Part shown: one piece after another, positions 23,481-35,089 of the stretch
How positions within the stretch are numbered: position 1 is the stretch's first letter
How the letters are laid out: each line of letters opens with the position of its first letter
NCBI RefSeq assembly: GCF_001649575.2
Contig: NC_051452.1
Span: forward strand, 14,708,856 to 14,772,855
DNA: 64,000 nt
Origin: Kryptolebias marmoratus
Lineage: Eukaryota; Chordata; Actinopteri; Cyprinodontiformes; Rivulidae
Direction: 5' to 3'
Position numbers and translations under genes: made by a program
Notes under the pieces: generated by a model
What the model saw: the letters and a program-made list of their open reading frames with translations, nothing else
Database searches by the model: none
Told to the model about the DNA's origin: nothing

Positions 23481-23854
23481 ATTCTCTAACTTGCAAATAG
23501 CCCCTCAAATTTGTGCGGAGGGCTTTTTCTTGAATATAAATGTTGAAGTGCTCCCTCAAAGTAAATGAAGTAAAGAATTTAGAAGCAACATTAGACAATA
23601 GAAGCATTTGCAGAGTGTGAGAAGTTAATCCAACACTTGCTGGAAGCAGAAGCATCTGATAAAAGTCTGTTTTTTATTTTGTTTCATATTCACTGAGGCA
23701 TTTGCTGTTGGCTGTGGCTCAGATTAATTTCTGTCTATTTAAGTATCAAGCCATACAAAAGAGCTACAAGTAAAAAAAACATCAAACAAAACTAGCATTC
23801 AATGAAGAAATGCATATTGCCCACCGCTTTGCATGTCAAAGTTTTAAAGAAAGT

Positions 23855-24152
23855 TTGCGCATGATCTGAGTATGTGATGGGGGTCAATCTCAGCTACTAC
23901 CACACCAAACTTTTGCTCAAAATCTATAAAATTGACTGAGTTATGGTCATTTATGTGTTTTCCAAGGCTGATTAGCTGTTGTGACATCTTAAATTAGATT
24001 AACTCCAAAAGTTAATTAGCTGTAAATGTACATCCGGTGATCATTTTCTGAGAGTTTCATCAAAACCTGTCTAGAAATTTTTTGCTAACAGACAAAAAAA
24101 AAAAAAACGGACAGGAAATTACATGAATGCCTGTCTTTCATGGTGGCGAGCA
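23855..24152 (+). repeat. Family B dispersed repeat, forward copy with clear end
   Basis: Family order is intact: CAGCTACTACCACACCAAAC, AAAATTGACTGAGTTATGG, TTAACTCCAAAAGTTAATTA, GTACATCCGGTGATCATTTT, CTGAGAGTTTCATC, GCTAACAGACA, ending at CTTTCATGGTGGCGAGCA (24135-24152). Confidence 0.78.
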
Positions 24153-24639
24153 GTAATTAGGTGTAATATAATTCTGTCCAAACCAATTCCAGATTTAAAT
24201 ACAGTAAATTTTATCCAAATGCAATACTATACAATCAGATTCAGTGGACTATAAAATGTCAATTAGTTAAAAGTTGTTTAACCCTCCCGTGGCCTTCGGC
24301 TCAAACTGACCCGAAGTTACAAGGGCCACTCTTCCTCTCTTCAGTTACAAGGGCTTCAGGAGAATTAACTAAGGAAACCAGCTGTTTGTGTTAAATTTTC
24401 ACTTTGATGTAATCCTCCATCCTGAGCAAGCACAGGTGGTGGGCAACAGTGGAAAGGAATGACTTATTTTTAACAGGAAGAAACCTTGAGCAGAACCAGG
24501 GCAGGCGTCCATTTGCCTCAACCGAAAAGAGATCCATGAAAGTAATATTGGAAAATAAGAGGTACAGCAGGTAATATGGTGAACTAGGTATCCTTCTGTA
24601 ATTAATCACAACATCAGTCTTCACTAATGCCTGGCTGAG

Positions 24640-25350
24640 AGTGAGTTTGTTCTATGTGACTTGAGACAGCAACCCTGTTGTTTCACTCACCAGTGATTGC
24701 TGTGTTGTTCCAACGACAGAAAGGAGGCAGGGGAACCAATTAGTTAGAATGGCTTTTAACATTTCTCCCAAACTAGGAGATCTTACGGTTTGTACTGAAG
24801 CTGGCTTGAGACTGCCTTAATTACGAAGAAGAGATTTGTTCTCTCACCTTGAATAGACTGAGTGTTGCTTGCATTTGGATGTACATGTAATCACATTTTT
24901 ACGTTCTGATGACCAAGCATTTGGTCTAGAATTCAGACCGTAAAAGAGTAAAGATCAAAGATCATAACCCTGTTCTTTTAAAATAGATTTTGATTCTGGT
25001 GCTTTTTTTCCCCTCACTATTCTCTCCTTTCTTTGGAGATTGAAATCGCTCCCCAGCTTACTTTTTCACAAGGTCACATGTGTGTCAGAGGGTCAATGGC
25101 AAGTCTATTTATTCCATTGATGTATTTTAAGTGGATCGAAGGATATTGAAAGCAACCCAGTCAACCCTATTACTATTTATGCCTTTACATGATGTTACCA
25201 AGTATTACCATGGAGTGTGAGCATATTATGCTGCCTGACAGCCTGCGGAAGGAAATCCTAGAAACCAGTTTGTCATTTATTTATTCTTTCTGGTTTGTGT
25301 TATGAATACTCTGTTTTACTAGAAATGAGCTGATGTCAATTTTGTTTCCC
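24640..25350. promoter_or_regulatory. Candidate CNE blocks
   Basis: There are two blocks, 24640-24960 and 25060-25300, of low-repeat, mixed-composition DNA. Noted words are CCAATTAGTTAGAATGG, GCCTTAATTACGAAG, AGTCTATTTATTCCATTG and CATATTATGCTGCCTG. No coding frame is supported. Confidence 0.32.
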
Positions 25351-25702
25351 AGATTTTACTCACTCATTCCATTTCAGAACATGTTTAATCATATTCCTAG
25401 TCACAGGTGAGAGGTGGGGTATTTTTATTTTTATTTTTTCTGCTCCTGGTGGAAGGTGGACCTGTTTCTTTTCTCTCTGTCTCTCTGTCTCCTGAACTGC
25501 CCACCCCCCTCTCTGCCCTGCTTTCTTTTTCGAAGCCTCTTTTTACATATTTTCCAAAAATTTAAGGAATATGGATCTGATCAGCTGGTTTCTCAACGCA
25601 ATTGATACAATTTTCTCGACTGGGTGAAGGAGAGTCCAGTCTCGGGATATGTCTCGCTGGATATACAGTGGATTCCTGGCAGGAGTGGAAGACTGTGTAC
25701 CT

Positions 25703-26090
25703 NNNNNNNNNNNNNNNNNNNNNNNNNNNNNNNNNNNNNNNNNNNNNNNNNNNNNNNNNNNNNNNNNNNNNNNNNNNNNNNNNNNNNNNNNNNNNNNNNN
25801 NNNNNNNNNNNNNNNNNNNNNNNNNNNNNNNNNNNNNNNNNNNNNNNNNNNNNNNNNNNNNNNNNNNNNNNNNNNNNNNNNNNNNNNNNNNNNNNNNNNN
25901 NNNNNNNNNNNNNNNNNNNNNNNNNNNNNNNNNNNNNNNNNNNNNNNNNNNNNNNNNNNNNNNNNNNNNNNNNNNNNNNNNNNNNNNNNNNNNNNNNNNN
26001 NNNNNNNNNNNNNNNNNNNNNNNNNNNNNNNNNNNNNNNNNNNNNNNNNNNNNNNNNNNNNNNNNNNNNNNNNNNNNNNNNNNNNNNNNN
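25703..26090. other. Assembly gap (N, 388 bases)
   Basis: Unknown bases. The flanks look like one repeat element, which is a common cause of such gaps. Frames running through it are meaningless. Confidence 0.99.
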
Positions 26091-26196
26091 TTGAAGGCCA
26101 AAGTCTTATCAATTCTCCCTGGAATTTATGTCAACAGAAGCTCGTTGCCTTCTTGCCTGTGAACATCTGTGAACGTGATTCATGGACTTTTCTGCA

Positions 26197-26265
26197 AACA
26201 CACACAAACACACACACAAATGCATCACACCGCCTCCTAGCGTCTGGAAACACACACACACATAC
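26197..26265. repeat. Interrupted (CA)n tract
   Basis: ACACAAACACACACACAAA followed, after a short unique stretch, by ACACACACACATACA. Confidence 0.85.
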
Positions 26266-26929
26266 ATTCTCATACTCATACTCTGCTGTCGCACTCGTTT
26301 CTGTCATCTCTCTCACCCCCCCCTCCTTCCCTCTTTCTCTATCTTAGTAATTATTACATCAGCTGTTTTAGAGGGCCACTGGTACCATTTAGAAATTTGG
26401 TACCGTTTAGTTTAGCTTTATCTTCCTGTACACTTAGTTTAGTTCTGTACATTTAGTCATGTTTAGATCTGTTTAGTTTAGCTACAATTTTTGACTGTCT
26501 TAGCTCATGGTTTTACTTTGGCTGTATAGCGGGCCTGGGGTACTTTTAGATAGTTCGGTACCGTTAGTTTTAGTTTTAGCATTGTCATGTTTTAGATTAT
26601 TTAGCCTTCCTGTACACTTAGCTTAGTTACTGTACAATTAGTTTTCATATTATATATAACTGGCTGTTAGCAGGCCTTCTTTTGGTACCTCTTAGTTTAT
26701 TATTATTCTTGTCACTGTTAGCTAGATTCTTCGTGCCTTGGTTTAGTAATATCATGTTTTAGTAGTTAAGTTATCCTGTACCTTGGTTAGAATTGTCATG
26801 TTTTAGCTTAGTTATCTTGTCATGTTCTGTAACTCTGTCTGTAATTTTGTTCTTGTATTGTAAAGCACTTTGAGTCGCCTTGTGCTGAAAAGTGCTGTAT
26901 AAATAAATGTACCTACCTACTGTGGTCAG

Positions 26930-27375
26930 GTCGGAGTACTTGAAGGGAACTGGGGTACCTAGAGAAAACATGAGTACTCAGTAAATACCACAGTACTTGG
27001 AGAAAACTGGAGGGTTTTTTCTTTGTTGTGTTTTTTGGGGTTCTTTTTGAGAAAACTTGAAGACCGGGAGAAAATCAGAGTACTTGAAGAAAACCGGAGG
27101 AACAAAGGAAAATTGGATTACTTTGAGAAAACAGGAGTGCCCAGAGAAAACCGGAGTACCTAGAGAGAATTAGAGTTCTTGAAGAAAACTGGAGTACCTG
27201 GAGAAACCTGGAATACCCAGAGAAAAAAGTATTTGTAAAAATTGAAAAGAAACAAAAGACAATTGAAATACTTAGAGAAAACAGGAGTACCTGGAGAAAA
27301 TTGAAGGTCTAGGAAGAAAACTGAAGTACCCAGAGAAAAGTAGTGTAGTTTAAAAAACAAGTACCCAGGGGAAAA
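26930..27375. repeat. Degenerate minisatellite, about 19-base unit
   Basis: Approximate unit GGAGTACCTRGAGAAAACY, repeated about 15-20 times with substitutions and short spacers. It directly follows the LINE-type tail. The unit resembles the 'aaccggagtacccggagaa' phrase of a widespread fish repeat; a related phrase (GGAAACCGGAGTTCCAGGAC) is at 42133-42152. The array may therefore have grown out of that repeat. No coding content. Confidence 0.75.
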
Positions 27376-27399
27376 AAGTACACCCGTGCTAAAATTTTT

Positions 27400-28000
27400 A
27401 TTTAGTTTAACTATTTGTTTGTTTGTTTGTTTCCATGTTTATATTATTAAATGTTTGAAATCTTGGCCAGTTGCAGGCTTATTCAGAAAGTTGGCATATT
27501 CCTTTCAAAAACTTTACTATCACTCAACTAATTGTTGCTATATTTACCAATAAGTAAACATATACACTACTACAAATATTTTTAAATTAATATTTAAAAC
27601 ACATTTAAACAAAACAAAATGCTGAAATACCAATGCTGAGCCACTGAGTGTCTATTGCATCAATAGATACGGAGAAGAAAATATTTGTTAAAGTAAATAT
27701 CTGGAGTGGTGTAGACAGGGACCACCATCTTAAAAATATGACAGCATTAAATGAGCTCACTCTAAAAAAAAAGTAATAACCAAGCCACATGTGAGATTGT
27801 TGAAAAAAAGACCAAATTATTTCTACTCAACATACTGTAAATTATTTTGTCAAAGTTTCTTTGTTAACAAACCTCAACTCATTTTGTTTATGATAAGAAA
27901 TCGTGGTTTCATTCAGTCAGTTTATTTTATTTTTAAAAGAGCAATCCAGAAATTAAAAAAAATGTGGCACTATTAGTATTTTTGTAAATTTTTATTTCTA
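27400..28000. other. AT-rich intergenic DNA
   Basis: AT-rich with a (GTTT)n patch near 27415-27431; nothing else is recognised. Confidence 0.4.
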
Positions 28001-28440
28001 ACAAATCTAAGGGGGCTGCTGTTGACTTTTTGGTCTTTTGTGTGTAAATGTTTTTCTGTGGTAGCTGCAAATTTCTGGGCCAACTTACTGAATTTGATGG
28101 ATAGTGAAAAGGCCTTTGGGCAGCATGTTTTTGGCCCTCTCTCCACCATGCATTGTTTCCTTCTTTGTCTTTGTCTCTTTCCTCTACGACTTCTCCTCTG
28201 CGCCTATTGATTATCAGAACTTCCTCTCGACAACTTCCTCCTCTTCCCAGCATGTCTTCCCTGCTCTGACTGTTGGAGTTTCTCCAGCACTCTCCAAACA
28301 GGTCTGATCCTTAACAAAGGTGAGAGGGCTAGAGTTTGCTGTGTTCCAGCACAGCAGAGATGAACGCAGAGAGGTCTGTGTTCCTGGCACATGATTCCTT
28401 CAGCACACTGTCACGTCTTCTCAGCTCTCCCCTTCTCTGA
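28000..28440. promoter_or_regulatory. Weak candidate CNE
   Basis: Mixed composition with an inverted pair GCTGTG-TTCCA-GCACAGC near 28338-28355. Open frames on both strands carry no motif. Confidence 0.25.
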
Positions 28441-28442
28441 TG

Positions 28443-28990
28443 TTACCTGACAGGTTCGAATGTGTGCGTAGGTGTGTAGGTGTGCGTGTTTGTTGTAGCT
28501 GTTTCATGCATTCTGCAGTTGGGGGCATCAATGAAAAGGACTGGGGGTGAGGAAGGGAGGACAAACATCAGGATATGGAAGGTGGTCGAAGTGGAGGGGT
28601 CACGAGGGGAAAGGATACTAGGATGAGATGAGGTGAGAGGTAAGCTGAAGACGGGGGTGTATATGTGCATAGTGGATATATGTGTAAGTGTGTGGGTATC
28701 TGTATGTGTGTCTATTGATTTGTGTACATGCGTGTGTGCCATGGGCAGGGAGGGTGTGTGTGATGGCAGTGCCTTCAGGCTCCTCCAGGCGTAAGAATCA
28801 GTGAGCAGGTGGAGCGCACCGGCAGTGCTGTCTTCTGACGAGTCCCCGCCGTCTCCTATTTTGTCAGGACCCCTGGAGCGAAGTATGGGGAGTATGTGTG
28901 TGTTTGTGTCTGTGTGCATTTGTGTTTGAGCGTTGCGGGGCTGGGATGCACTGTGATCATTAGGATTCACAATGGCTTTGACAGCAGGGC
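28443..28990. repeat. TG-rich low-complexity tract
   Basis: Imperfect GTGTGT/GTATGTG-rich DNA. It keeps a 189-residue frame open on the minus strand with His-Thr repeats, but the frame reflects the repeat and is not called as a gene. Confidence 0.6.
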
Positions 28991-29459
28991 TCTGGAGCAG
29001 TGGACACAGCATATGTCCAGGGAGATAACTGGTTGGCTGACTGGTTATGTTACAGACTGGCTGCTACGCTAACTGTGTCCACTAATAAATCCAAATCCTT
29101 TGATTCAAACAGACTTCACTGTGGATGCAAGGTCAAGACCAGGAAAGCCCATGAGTCTGAATTACTTGCTTGCTCTCACAGTTGTGATTCATTTTGCAGT
29201 AGTCTCTCTTCTATTCAAGCTATTTCAAAGCAACATACAGGAAGCATGTTGTTAATGTTGCATTACCGTTACTTGAAGCTGATCCAAAAGAATGAAGCTT
29301 GTTTGTATTATGTTGTGTGAAATAATTTTTGGATTATTTCAGTGGTCAGAGCTTCTTTTTGTAATTACTCATCAAAGATGAAAACTGCATGATTTCTCTG
29401 GTTCTTTATAGTACAGACTAAATAACACTGCTTCCATTTTGGTTAATATAAGCTGTTAG

Positions 29460-30260
29460 TTGTTTTAGGTCCTGTTCACACCAACACAAACTTTTCGCAA
29501 CACCAACCTTTTTTTGCTGCGTTTAACCATCACATTCATTGAAAACTAAGACGTTTTTGGCAAGAAAGAAACTGACATTTTTAAAAACACTTTCCAACAT
29601 TTATTTTTAAATTCTGTATTTAGTGCATTGTTGAGTACTTAAGAAATGAAAATTCAGGTGACGATGACACAGCCTACTACACACATCTGCTTTTGATTAT
29701 GTCTTCTGCAAATTGTAGTTACTATAACAGCAATTGAACCATTTTTACCAATTTTTTTATTATTTTCAGCAACTTTTTTCCTTATCTTGTCACCATTAAG
29801 ACCCCATCTACACCACTCCAGGTTTTTTTTTATTTAAATATATATCTTGTTCATTGTAAATGTTTACTTTTTCACACACACCAATAAAATTGGTGACGTA
29901 CCCATGCCATGCCACCAGTTGACAAGAATGCCCACATCAATGATACATCAAAGGACAGAAAAATAACTTTTCGTTTTTGGCTAGTTTCCATGAAAACTTG
30001 TTTCATCATTACAGTTCCCTCTCAGTTGTAAATCTTTTCAGCACACAATCAAAGTTTGTTAGCAACTAGATGAGGATAAGACATGGCAGATGCAAAACAA
30101 AACAAAACAAAAAAAACTGGTAAAGACGGATCCATATTTGTTTTGGTTTCTAGGGCATAAAGTGATATTGGGTAAGCCCAAACTGACATCTAGATTATGT
30201 AAAGCTAAATTGTAATTGTTTTTGTTATACTGCTCCACCAGAAACATGGCTTTTAAAAAT
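29460..30260 (+). repeat. Family C dispersed repeat, long copy
   Basis: Order: GACCCCATCTACACCACTCC (29801-29820), CCCATGCCATGCCACCAG, GACAAGAATGCCCACATCAA (29921-29940), ATCAAAGTTTG, AACTGGTAAAGAC and GTTTTGGTTTCTAGGGCATAAAGTG. The copies at 35690-36170 and 44400-44690 show the same order. Its class is unknown. Confidence 0.6.
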
Positions 30261-31180
30261 TTCAGCTTTGTTCAAGAAATATCTCATTTTCTCTCCAAAA
30301 ATCTTGTTTGTGTATGAACGAGAGGTGTTTCTGTTTTTAAAAAATCTGGACTAGTGTGGATGGAGCCTAGACTTCAGTTTAATAGCTGTAGGATACCTAA
30401 TTAATAAAAAGAGCTGTATTTGCTTTTGCACAGCCTGGCATGGGCATTTCAGTGTTTTTGGTGGAATTTCTACTTAACATCTACCGGGGGATATTTCTTT
30501 AAACAAAGAAAAAAAAATAATTTAAAAACATTTTTATACTATTAGGCCTTAATTAACAGAGAGAAGTCAATCCAGCACTTGTTGAAGAAGTCAAACTGGG
30601 CTGTTGTGGATTTTTTTGGATAGGCACAAAACAACAACAGCCAAGGAGGAGAAAGATAACCCAAGACGCTAAACACGCATGCAAAAAGATGGCTGCCAGA
30701 AAAAGCAGCAATTTAAATATAGATTTTTTTTTTTTTTACTTTGTGAGCAACACTTTATTAAAGTAATGCTGTTTTTTTCCAACAAACATTTGCTACTACT
30801 TATGAAAGTTAGTTTTTCTAGTGTTGGTGTTAAACCTGCTAAGTTCCTGCCTAAACAAATGGCTTGGCTAGTCACTAGCTAACATCAGAAAGTTAACATC
30901 TTAACAATACTTCATGGACAGCATGAGGTGGGTTTTTTCCAGGAAAAAAGTACTTTTACTTTAAGTATTTAAAGTAGCTTGCATCACTTCAGTCATATGG
31001 TTTAAGTCCAACACCATTATGAAGATTTATTCATATAAATCACAACAAATTCTAAAACAACCTCTCCGGTGTTTTAGCTGAGAGTTTAAGTGGTGAAAAT
31101 TAGACAGATTTTTGCTGTGGGGTTAATGGAAAAAGTGTTTGCTCTTTTATTTTTTATATTGCTTCTGTGTGTTTAGCCAA
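30260..31180. other. AT-rich intergenic DNA with repeat debris
   Basis: No supported gene. There are T-runs at about 30725-30738 and an AAGATGGCTGCCAG word near 30687. Confidence 0.4.
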
Positions 31181-31189
31181 AATTAGAGA

Positions 31190-31440
31190 GTAATGATTGG
31201 CTGTACATCTACAACTGATTACCCTTTGGAGTCAGCCTGATTCAAGATGGCTGCCACAGCTAATGGAACCTACCAAAATCAAACATGGCTGTAGCTCATT
31301 CTCCAGATATTAAGCTAAAATTTGGTGTGATAGTAGCTGAGAGGAACTCACAGCACATACTCCAAATGCTAATAGCTCATTTGACGTCTTTGTTTAAAAC
31401 TTTGGCATGCAAGTTGGCTGGGAATTCTTTTAAGAAATGT
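31190..31440 (-). repeat. Family B dispersed repeat, reverse copy
   Basis: Order: GTACATCTACAACTGATTAC, CAAGATGGCTGCC (31243-31255), ATTAAGCTAAAATTTGGTGT, GATAGTAGCTGAGAG, CACAGCACATACTCC and AAAACTTTGGCATGCAAG. Confidence 0.78.
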
Positions 31441-31689
31441 TACTTTGAAATGTACAAAATAGTACACTCAAGGGGTGAAAAACACAATACCAATAAACTG
31501 ATGTTTTTTTCTGATGGTTATATCTTTAGATTTTCATTCTGGCCTGTGTCTAGTCTGTGATGAAATTAAATGCTCTTGCATGCAGTCTCCTTTTACTGAA
31601 AAGGAGACAAATGGAGGTGTTTGTGAATGTGTGTTTGGATGAGAGAGTGACTATTGTAAGTCTGTAAGTGGCTCAGGTGGTAAGGAAAG

Positions 31690-31990
31690 GACGTCCTAAT
31701 AATAGCCCCCTGTCTCCAAATGGTCCACAGGCTGTAGTCGTATCGATTCTGCCTCTCCATCTTCAGCAGTGCCCAGCATCGTTATAGACCAGATAACTGA
31801 GGGTTTAGTTTGGAACCTTGTGCAGCGCAGAACATCAATTTCTCCGACCTGAGCAGGATGAAGCCGAGCGCCTAGGGGGAGGCAGCCCCGGGTTTTAATT
31901 GTTTGTAGTGTTAGTTGACCACGCTGGAAGCGAGTTCTCCGGGGACGAGCCTGGAGCCTGGGTCCTGACCTTGCTATTCACACACAAACA
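31690..31990. promoter_or_regulatory. Strong candidate CNE
   Basis: This high-complexity, GC-richer block has TAGTCGTATCGATTCTGC, CCAGCATCGTTATAGACC, CCCCGGGTTTTAATTG and CCACGCTGGAAGCG words, and no repeat or coding character. Its contrast with the AT-rich surroundings is marked. Confidence 0.4.
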
Positions 31991-32449
31991 CCAGTGACAA
32001 TGAGAATGCACTAATTCACTCAGCCTCTTACATAAATACCAAAGCAGGGCCTGATTAAAACAAATGCATGCACGCAGGTGTTTTTATCAACTTCCATAGC
32101 TTTTTGGTAGTTAATTCTTTAATCTTTTTGATAATGTCACGAAAAAAATAAGCACCAAATATGTTAACAACTGCACAATTCCACATCATCTTGGTGATAA
32201 ATCTGCTGCAGTTTGAATTGTGAATATGTAAGAGCTAGCATACGCCATAAGTGATCTTTGATTTTTGCTTAAGTGCTTTTTAATACTTCGCAAGACGGTA
32301 ATCATTTGAAACGGTTGGAACCCAAATGGACTTCTCAGAAAGAACAGCTAAAAATCCTCACTGTTTTCCCCCTCATCTGCAGAAGTAGATGTTTTATCCT
32401 TTGATCTACAGTACATTAAAGTAATACTGATGGGTTGAAAAACCATTAG

Positions 32450-32900
32450 ATGGCCTTTTGCAGGGCAGCAGGTCTCTTTTAAAAGCACAATGAACCTCTG
32501 TACAGATCAGGTTAGAAACTTAGTTAAAGGCACAATAACACATAGTCTCAAATTAGTCTTAAATGGTGTTAGCCCTCAAATAAGACCATTGACTTTTGAC
32601 TCGTGCTGCAGCAGTCCAATTACACCTACGGCTTTTTCCCCGTATTTAACAGTTTGCAGCGAGACGCTGAGTTCTTCGATTAAGTCGAGAGTTAAAATAT
32701 TCACATGCAGTGTCTTTTGTCTCTGAGCCTGCCTGTCTTGCTGTCTGTCTTGTCTGTCTGTCAGCGTGGCAGGTCTTGTTAAAAAGAGAGTGGGTCATCT
32801 CCCTGACAGAGCTCAACTGGTAGTTATGGCAGCCTTGCCACGGCTGGCTGGCTCCACGCAGTCACCAGGAGACAGGGGATCATCACGCCTGTCCTCCTGC
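32450..32900. promoter_or_regulatory. Strong candidate CNE
   Basis: Non-repetitive block with AAATAAGACCATTGAC, TGCAGCAGTCCAATTACACC and GTCACCAGGAGACAGG words. A small CTGTCTGTCTTGT tract (32728-32762) interrupts it. Confidence 0.4.
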
Positions 32901-33019
32901 TCCTCCACACACACACACATTTGTGTTTATGCATTTGCTGTCATAAACACACAAAAGGCACTAATAATTGTTATAGGTTTATTATTATTACCGACGGGTC
33001 TGTCTCTGTTCATTTAATT

Positions 33020-33600
33020 TGCAGCTTACAAACAGACGTATTTTCACGCTGACACAAGTTGAACTGAAATTGAAATGAAATATGCTTAATAATTACCGTA
33101 TATTATAACAATGTTTAAAATGCGCAACAATGTGTTGTTAGTAGGAGAGACTGAGTAAGTCACAGTTCTGTCTGGATCTCCATTTTGGAGTCATGGATTT
33201 GTTACATTTAGTTTTTTTTTTTGTTTTGTTTTGTTTTTTTTAAAACAGGCATTAACCCTCCTAAAATCAGAAACAGAAAAACAAATCATTGTTGCAAGTT
33301 GGGTGGCTCTAAGGTCATTTGCAGCAAGGTAGGATTTCTCAGCAGTTGATTAAATTTCTCAAATGGTAATTTAAAAAAATAAAATAGTCATATTGTACTA
33401 TCAAAATGGTGACCATGTGTTAAACAAAAGGTTTAATCATCTTTTTGCAAAATAAAAGACAACACAGAACTGAATGCCATCTCTAAATTTGAAAATGCAA
33501 AATAAATACAAGTTTAAACACTTACACTTAAATTCTCAAAGCGAATAAAACCACACAGGCACATGTTATAAAACACTGTTCATACTTTGAAACACACTAA
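33020..33600. other. AT-rich intergenic DNA
   Basis: T-runs near 33207-33240; no gene or recognisable element. Confidence 0.4.
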
Positions 33601-33604
33601 CTGT

Positions 33605-34610
33605 TTGAGTGATGTCCTTTGGACAGATGAGACCAAAATAGAGATGTTTACCCATAATGCACAGCAGCATGTTGGGTGAAAACCAAACTCAGAAGATCAG
33701 CACAAACATGTCATACCAATTGTCAAGTGCTAGTGTGCAAAACTGCAAAATATGGTACTGATCCAATACTAAGTGAATACACAACCAGTACCAATGATAT
33801 CAATCTGATTTGATACTTTTAACTTCTAAAGGCAGCCTATATACTTTTACATAGGGTGAGCAGGGTGGCATGTTTTGTTGTCAATATATCAACTAATATA
33901 TTTTCAAGATGAAAAAAATTACTTTTGATTTTTTTGCTTTTAACTAGTAATAAGCTAAATATTTGTATTTAACACCTTGTATAGACTTTAGGCAAAGTTT
34001 CTGGTCAAATAAAAATGAATGTAACTGCTAAATTAGCAAAAATTAAATCTGTACAAAGTGGAGAATGAATATTGTAGAATGTGCTTTCTGCTTGTTTTTT
34101 GATTTTGTTCAGAAAGGAAATGACAACAAAATCCTTTTTTCAGTTTTTTCCCTTTCATTGCACTTCTGGAGCAGGAGCAATGTACTGAAAGAAGAGAAGA
34201 GAAACAAACTTAACTATCAATCCCATCTTACTAACATAAATTTTTGGATTGAGCTGGACATGCTTACCATCCAGTACAGTGGTAGAAGATTGATGGTTTG
34301 GGCTCCTTGCAGTCATTGAGTCGACCATGAACTCCTCTGGAGACCAAACGACTCTAGAGTATAATGTGAGGCCATCTGTCTGACAGCTGAAGCTTGGACC
34401 AAACTGGGTCATGATGCAACAGAACAATGATCCCAAACACAGCAGCAAAACAATCAAGGTGCTGCAATGATCCAGTCAAAGTCCAGAACCTCAGCCTTAT
34501 TGAAATACTATGGTGAGACTTTCAGAGAGCTGAGAAGAAACGAATGTCTGCAAACTTCAATGAACTGAAGCAACGATGGAAAGAAGAGTGTATTTTGATG
34601 GCTCAGAACA
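33605..34610 (+). mobile_element. Tc1-like transposon relic split by a later insertion
   Basis: The segment 33605-33730 reads as a Tc1-type transposase core (GGACAGATGAGACCAAA, GCACAGCAGCATG). The segment 34276-34605 continues it: CAGTCATTGAGTCGACCATG, AACAGAACAATGATCCCAAA (the QNDPK region of the catalytic segment), and a CAATGAACTGAAGCAACG tail. About 545 unrelated bases (about 33731-34275) interrupt it. Stops and frameshifts are frequent, and the terminal repeats were not found. Confidence 0.8.
33731..34275. mobile_element. Sequence inserted into the Tc1 relic
   Basis: The Tc1 consensus flow stops after GTCAAGTGC and resumes at CAGTGGTAGAAG. The insert starts with GGTACTGATCCAATAC and CCAGTACCAATGATATC words, reminiscent of hAT-type non-autonomous repeats, and then becomes AT-rich. 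Exact ends and a target duplication could not be fixed by eye. Confidence 0.5.
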
Positions 34611-34729
34611 CACACACACACACACAAAATAAGAGACATTACTCCAGCAGCGAACATCCCAGTTATCCCACAAAGCTAACAGTGTTTTAATCTTCTTTGC
34701 CACTTAATGTCCCATTTAAACGTTGCACA

Positions 34730-35020
34730 GCCCTCAAATATGAATCATGAATATCTGTACCCAGAGGTTGGCCGGCACAGTCTATTAGAATACATCACTG
34801 CCCTACCAGGGGACCACTTTGTGCATCTCTCTAAAATGTATCATATCTCCACTGTAGAGAGGGAGACATGACTTCATGTGTCTTGTGATGTAAGTATTAT
34901 TACAATTCATGAAATTCAAACACTTATGGCAGGGCCATTAATTTGAACCATAAGCCATTGGGGAGAGATTTACAGCGGAGTTAAGGGCAATCACACCATT
35001 AAAGGACCTGGGAGGAGGAC
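34730..35020. promoter_or_regulatory. Strong candidate CNE
   Basis: Contains AAATATGAATCATGAATATC, CATTAATTTGAACCATAAGC, TTACAATTCATGAAATTC and ACACCATTAAAGGACC. These long low-repeat words with homeodomain/POU character are typical of vertebrate CNEs. No frame is open. Confidence 0.42.
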
Positions 35021-35027
35021 AGCGAGC

Positions 35028-35028
35028 A

Positions 35029-35061
<33 letters not shown>

Positions 35062-35063
35062 CT
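35028..35063. repeat. (GA)n microsatellite
   Basis: GA/AGAG run with one AAAG interruption, between two CNE-like blocks. Confidence 0.9.
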
Positions 35064-35089
35064 GCGATGAGATTACTGGTTAGAGCTGG

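Larger units (their letters stand above)
25571..26925 (+). mobile_element. Probable non-LTR retrotransposon end region (spans a gap)
   Basis: Before the gap a short hydrophobic frame (MDLISWFLNAIDTIFSTG then stop, 25571-25627) begins. After the gap come a CA-rich stretch and a long TTTAGTTTAG-rich segment, and the element ends with AAAGCACTTTGAGTCGCC...GTGCTGTATAAATAAATGTA and (CTAC)n. That tail is diagnostic of a fish LINE or derived SINE and matches 16935-17000 on the opposite strand. Whether both sides of the gap are one element is inference. No RT domain is visible. Confidence 0.5.

Noticed and set aside
25543..26347. Several frames of 156-232 residues across the first gap
   Set aside because: Formed by the N gap; no support on either side.
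28443..29012. Open frame of 189 residues on the minus strand
   Set aside because: Kept open by TG/CA-rich low-complexity DNA; product is His-Thr repeats with no domain.
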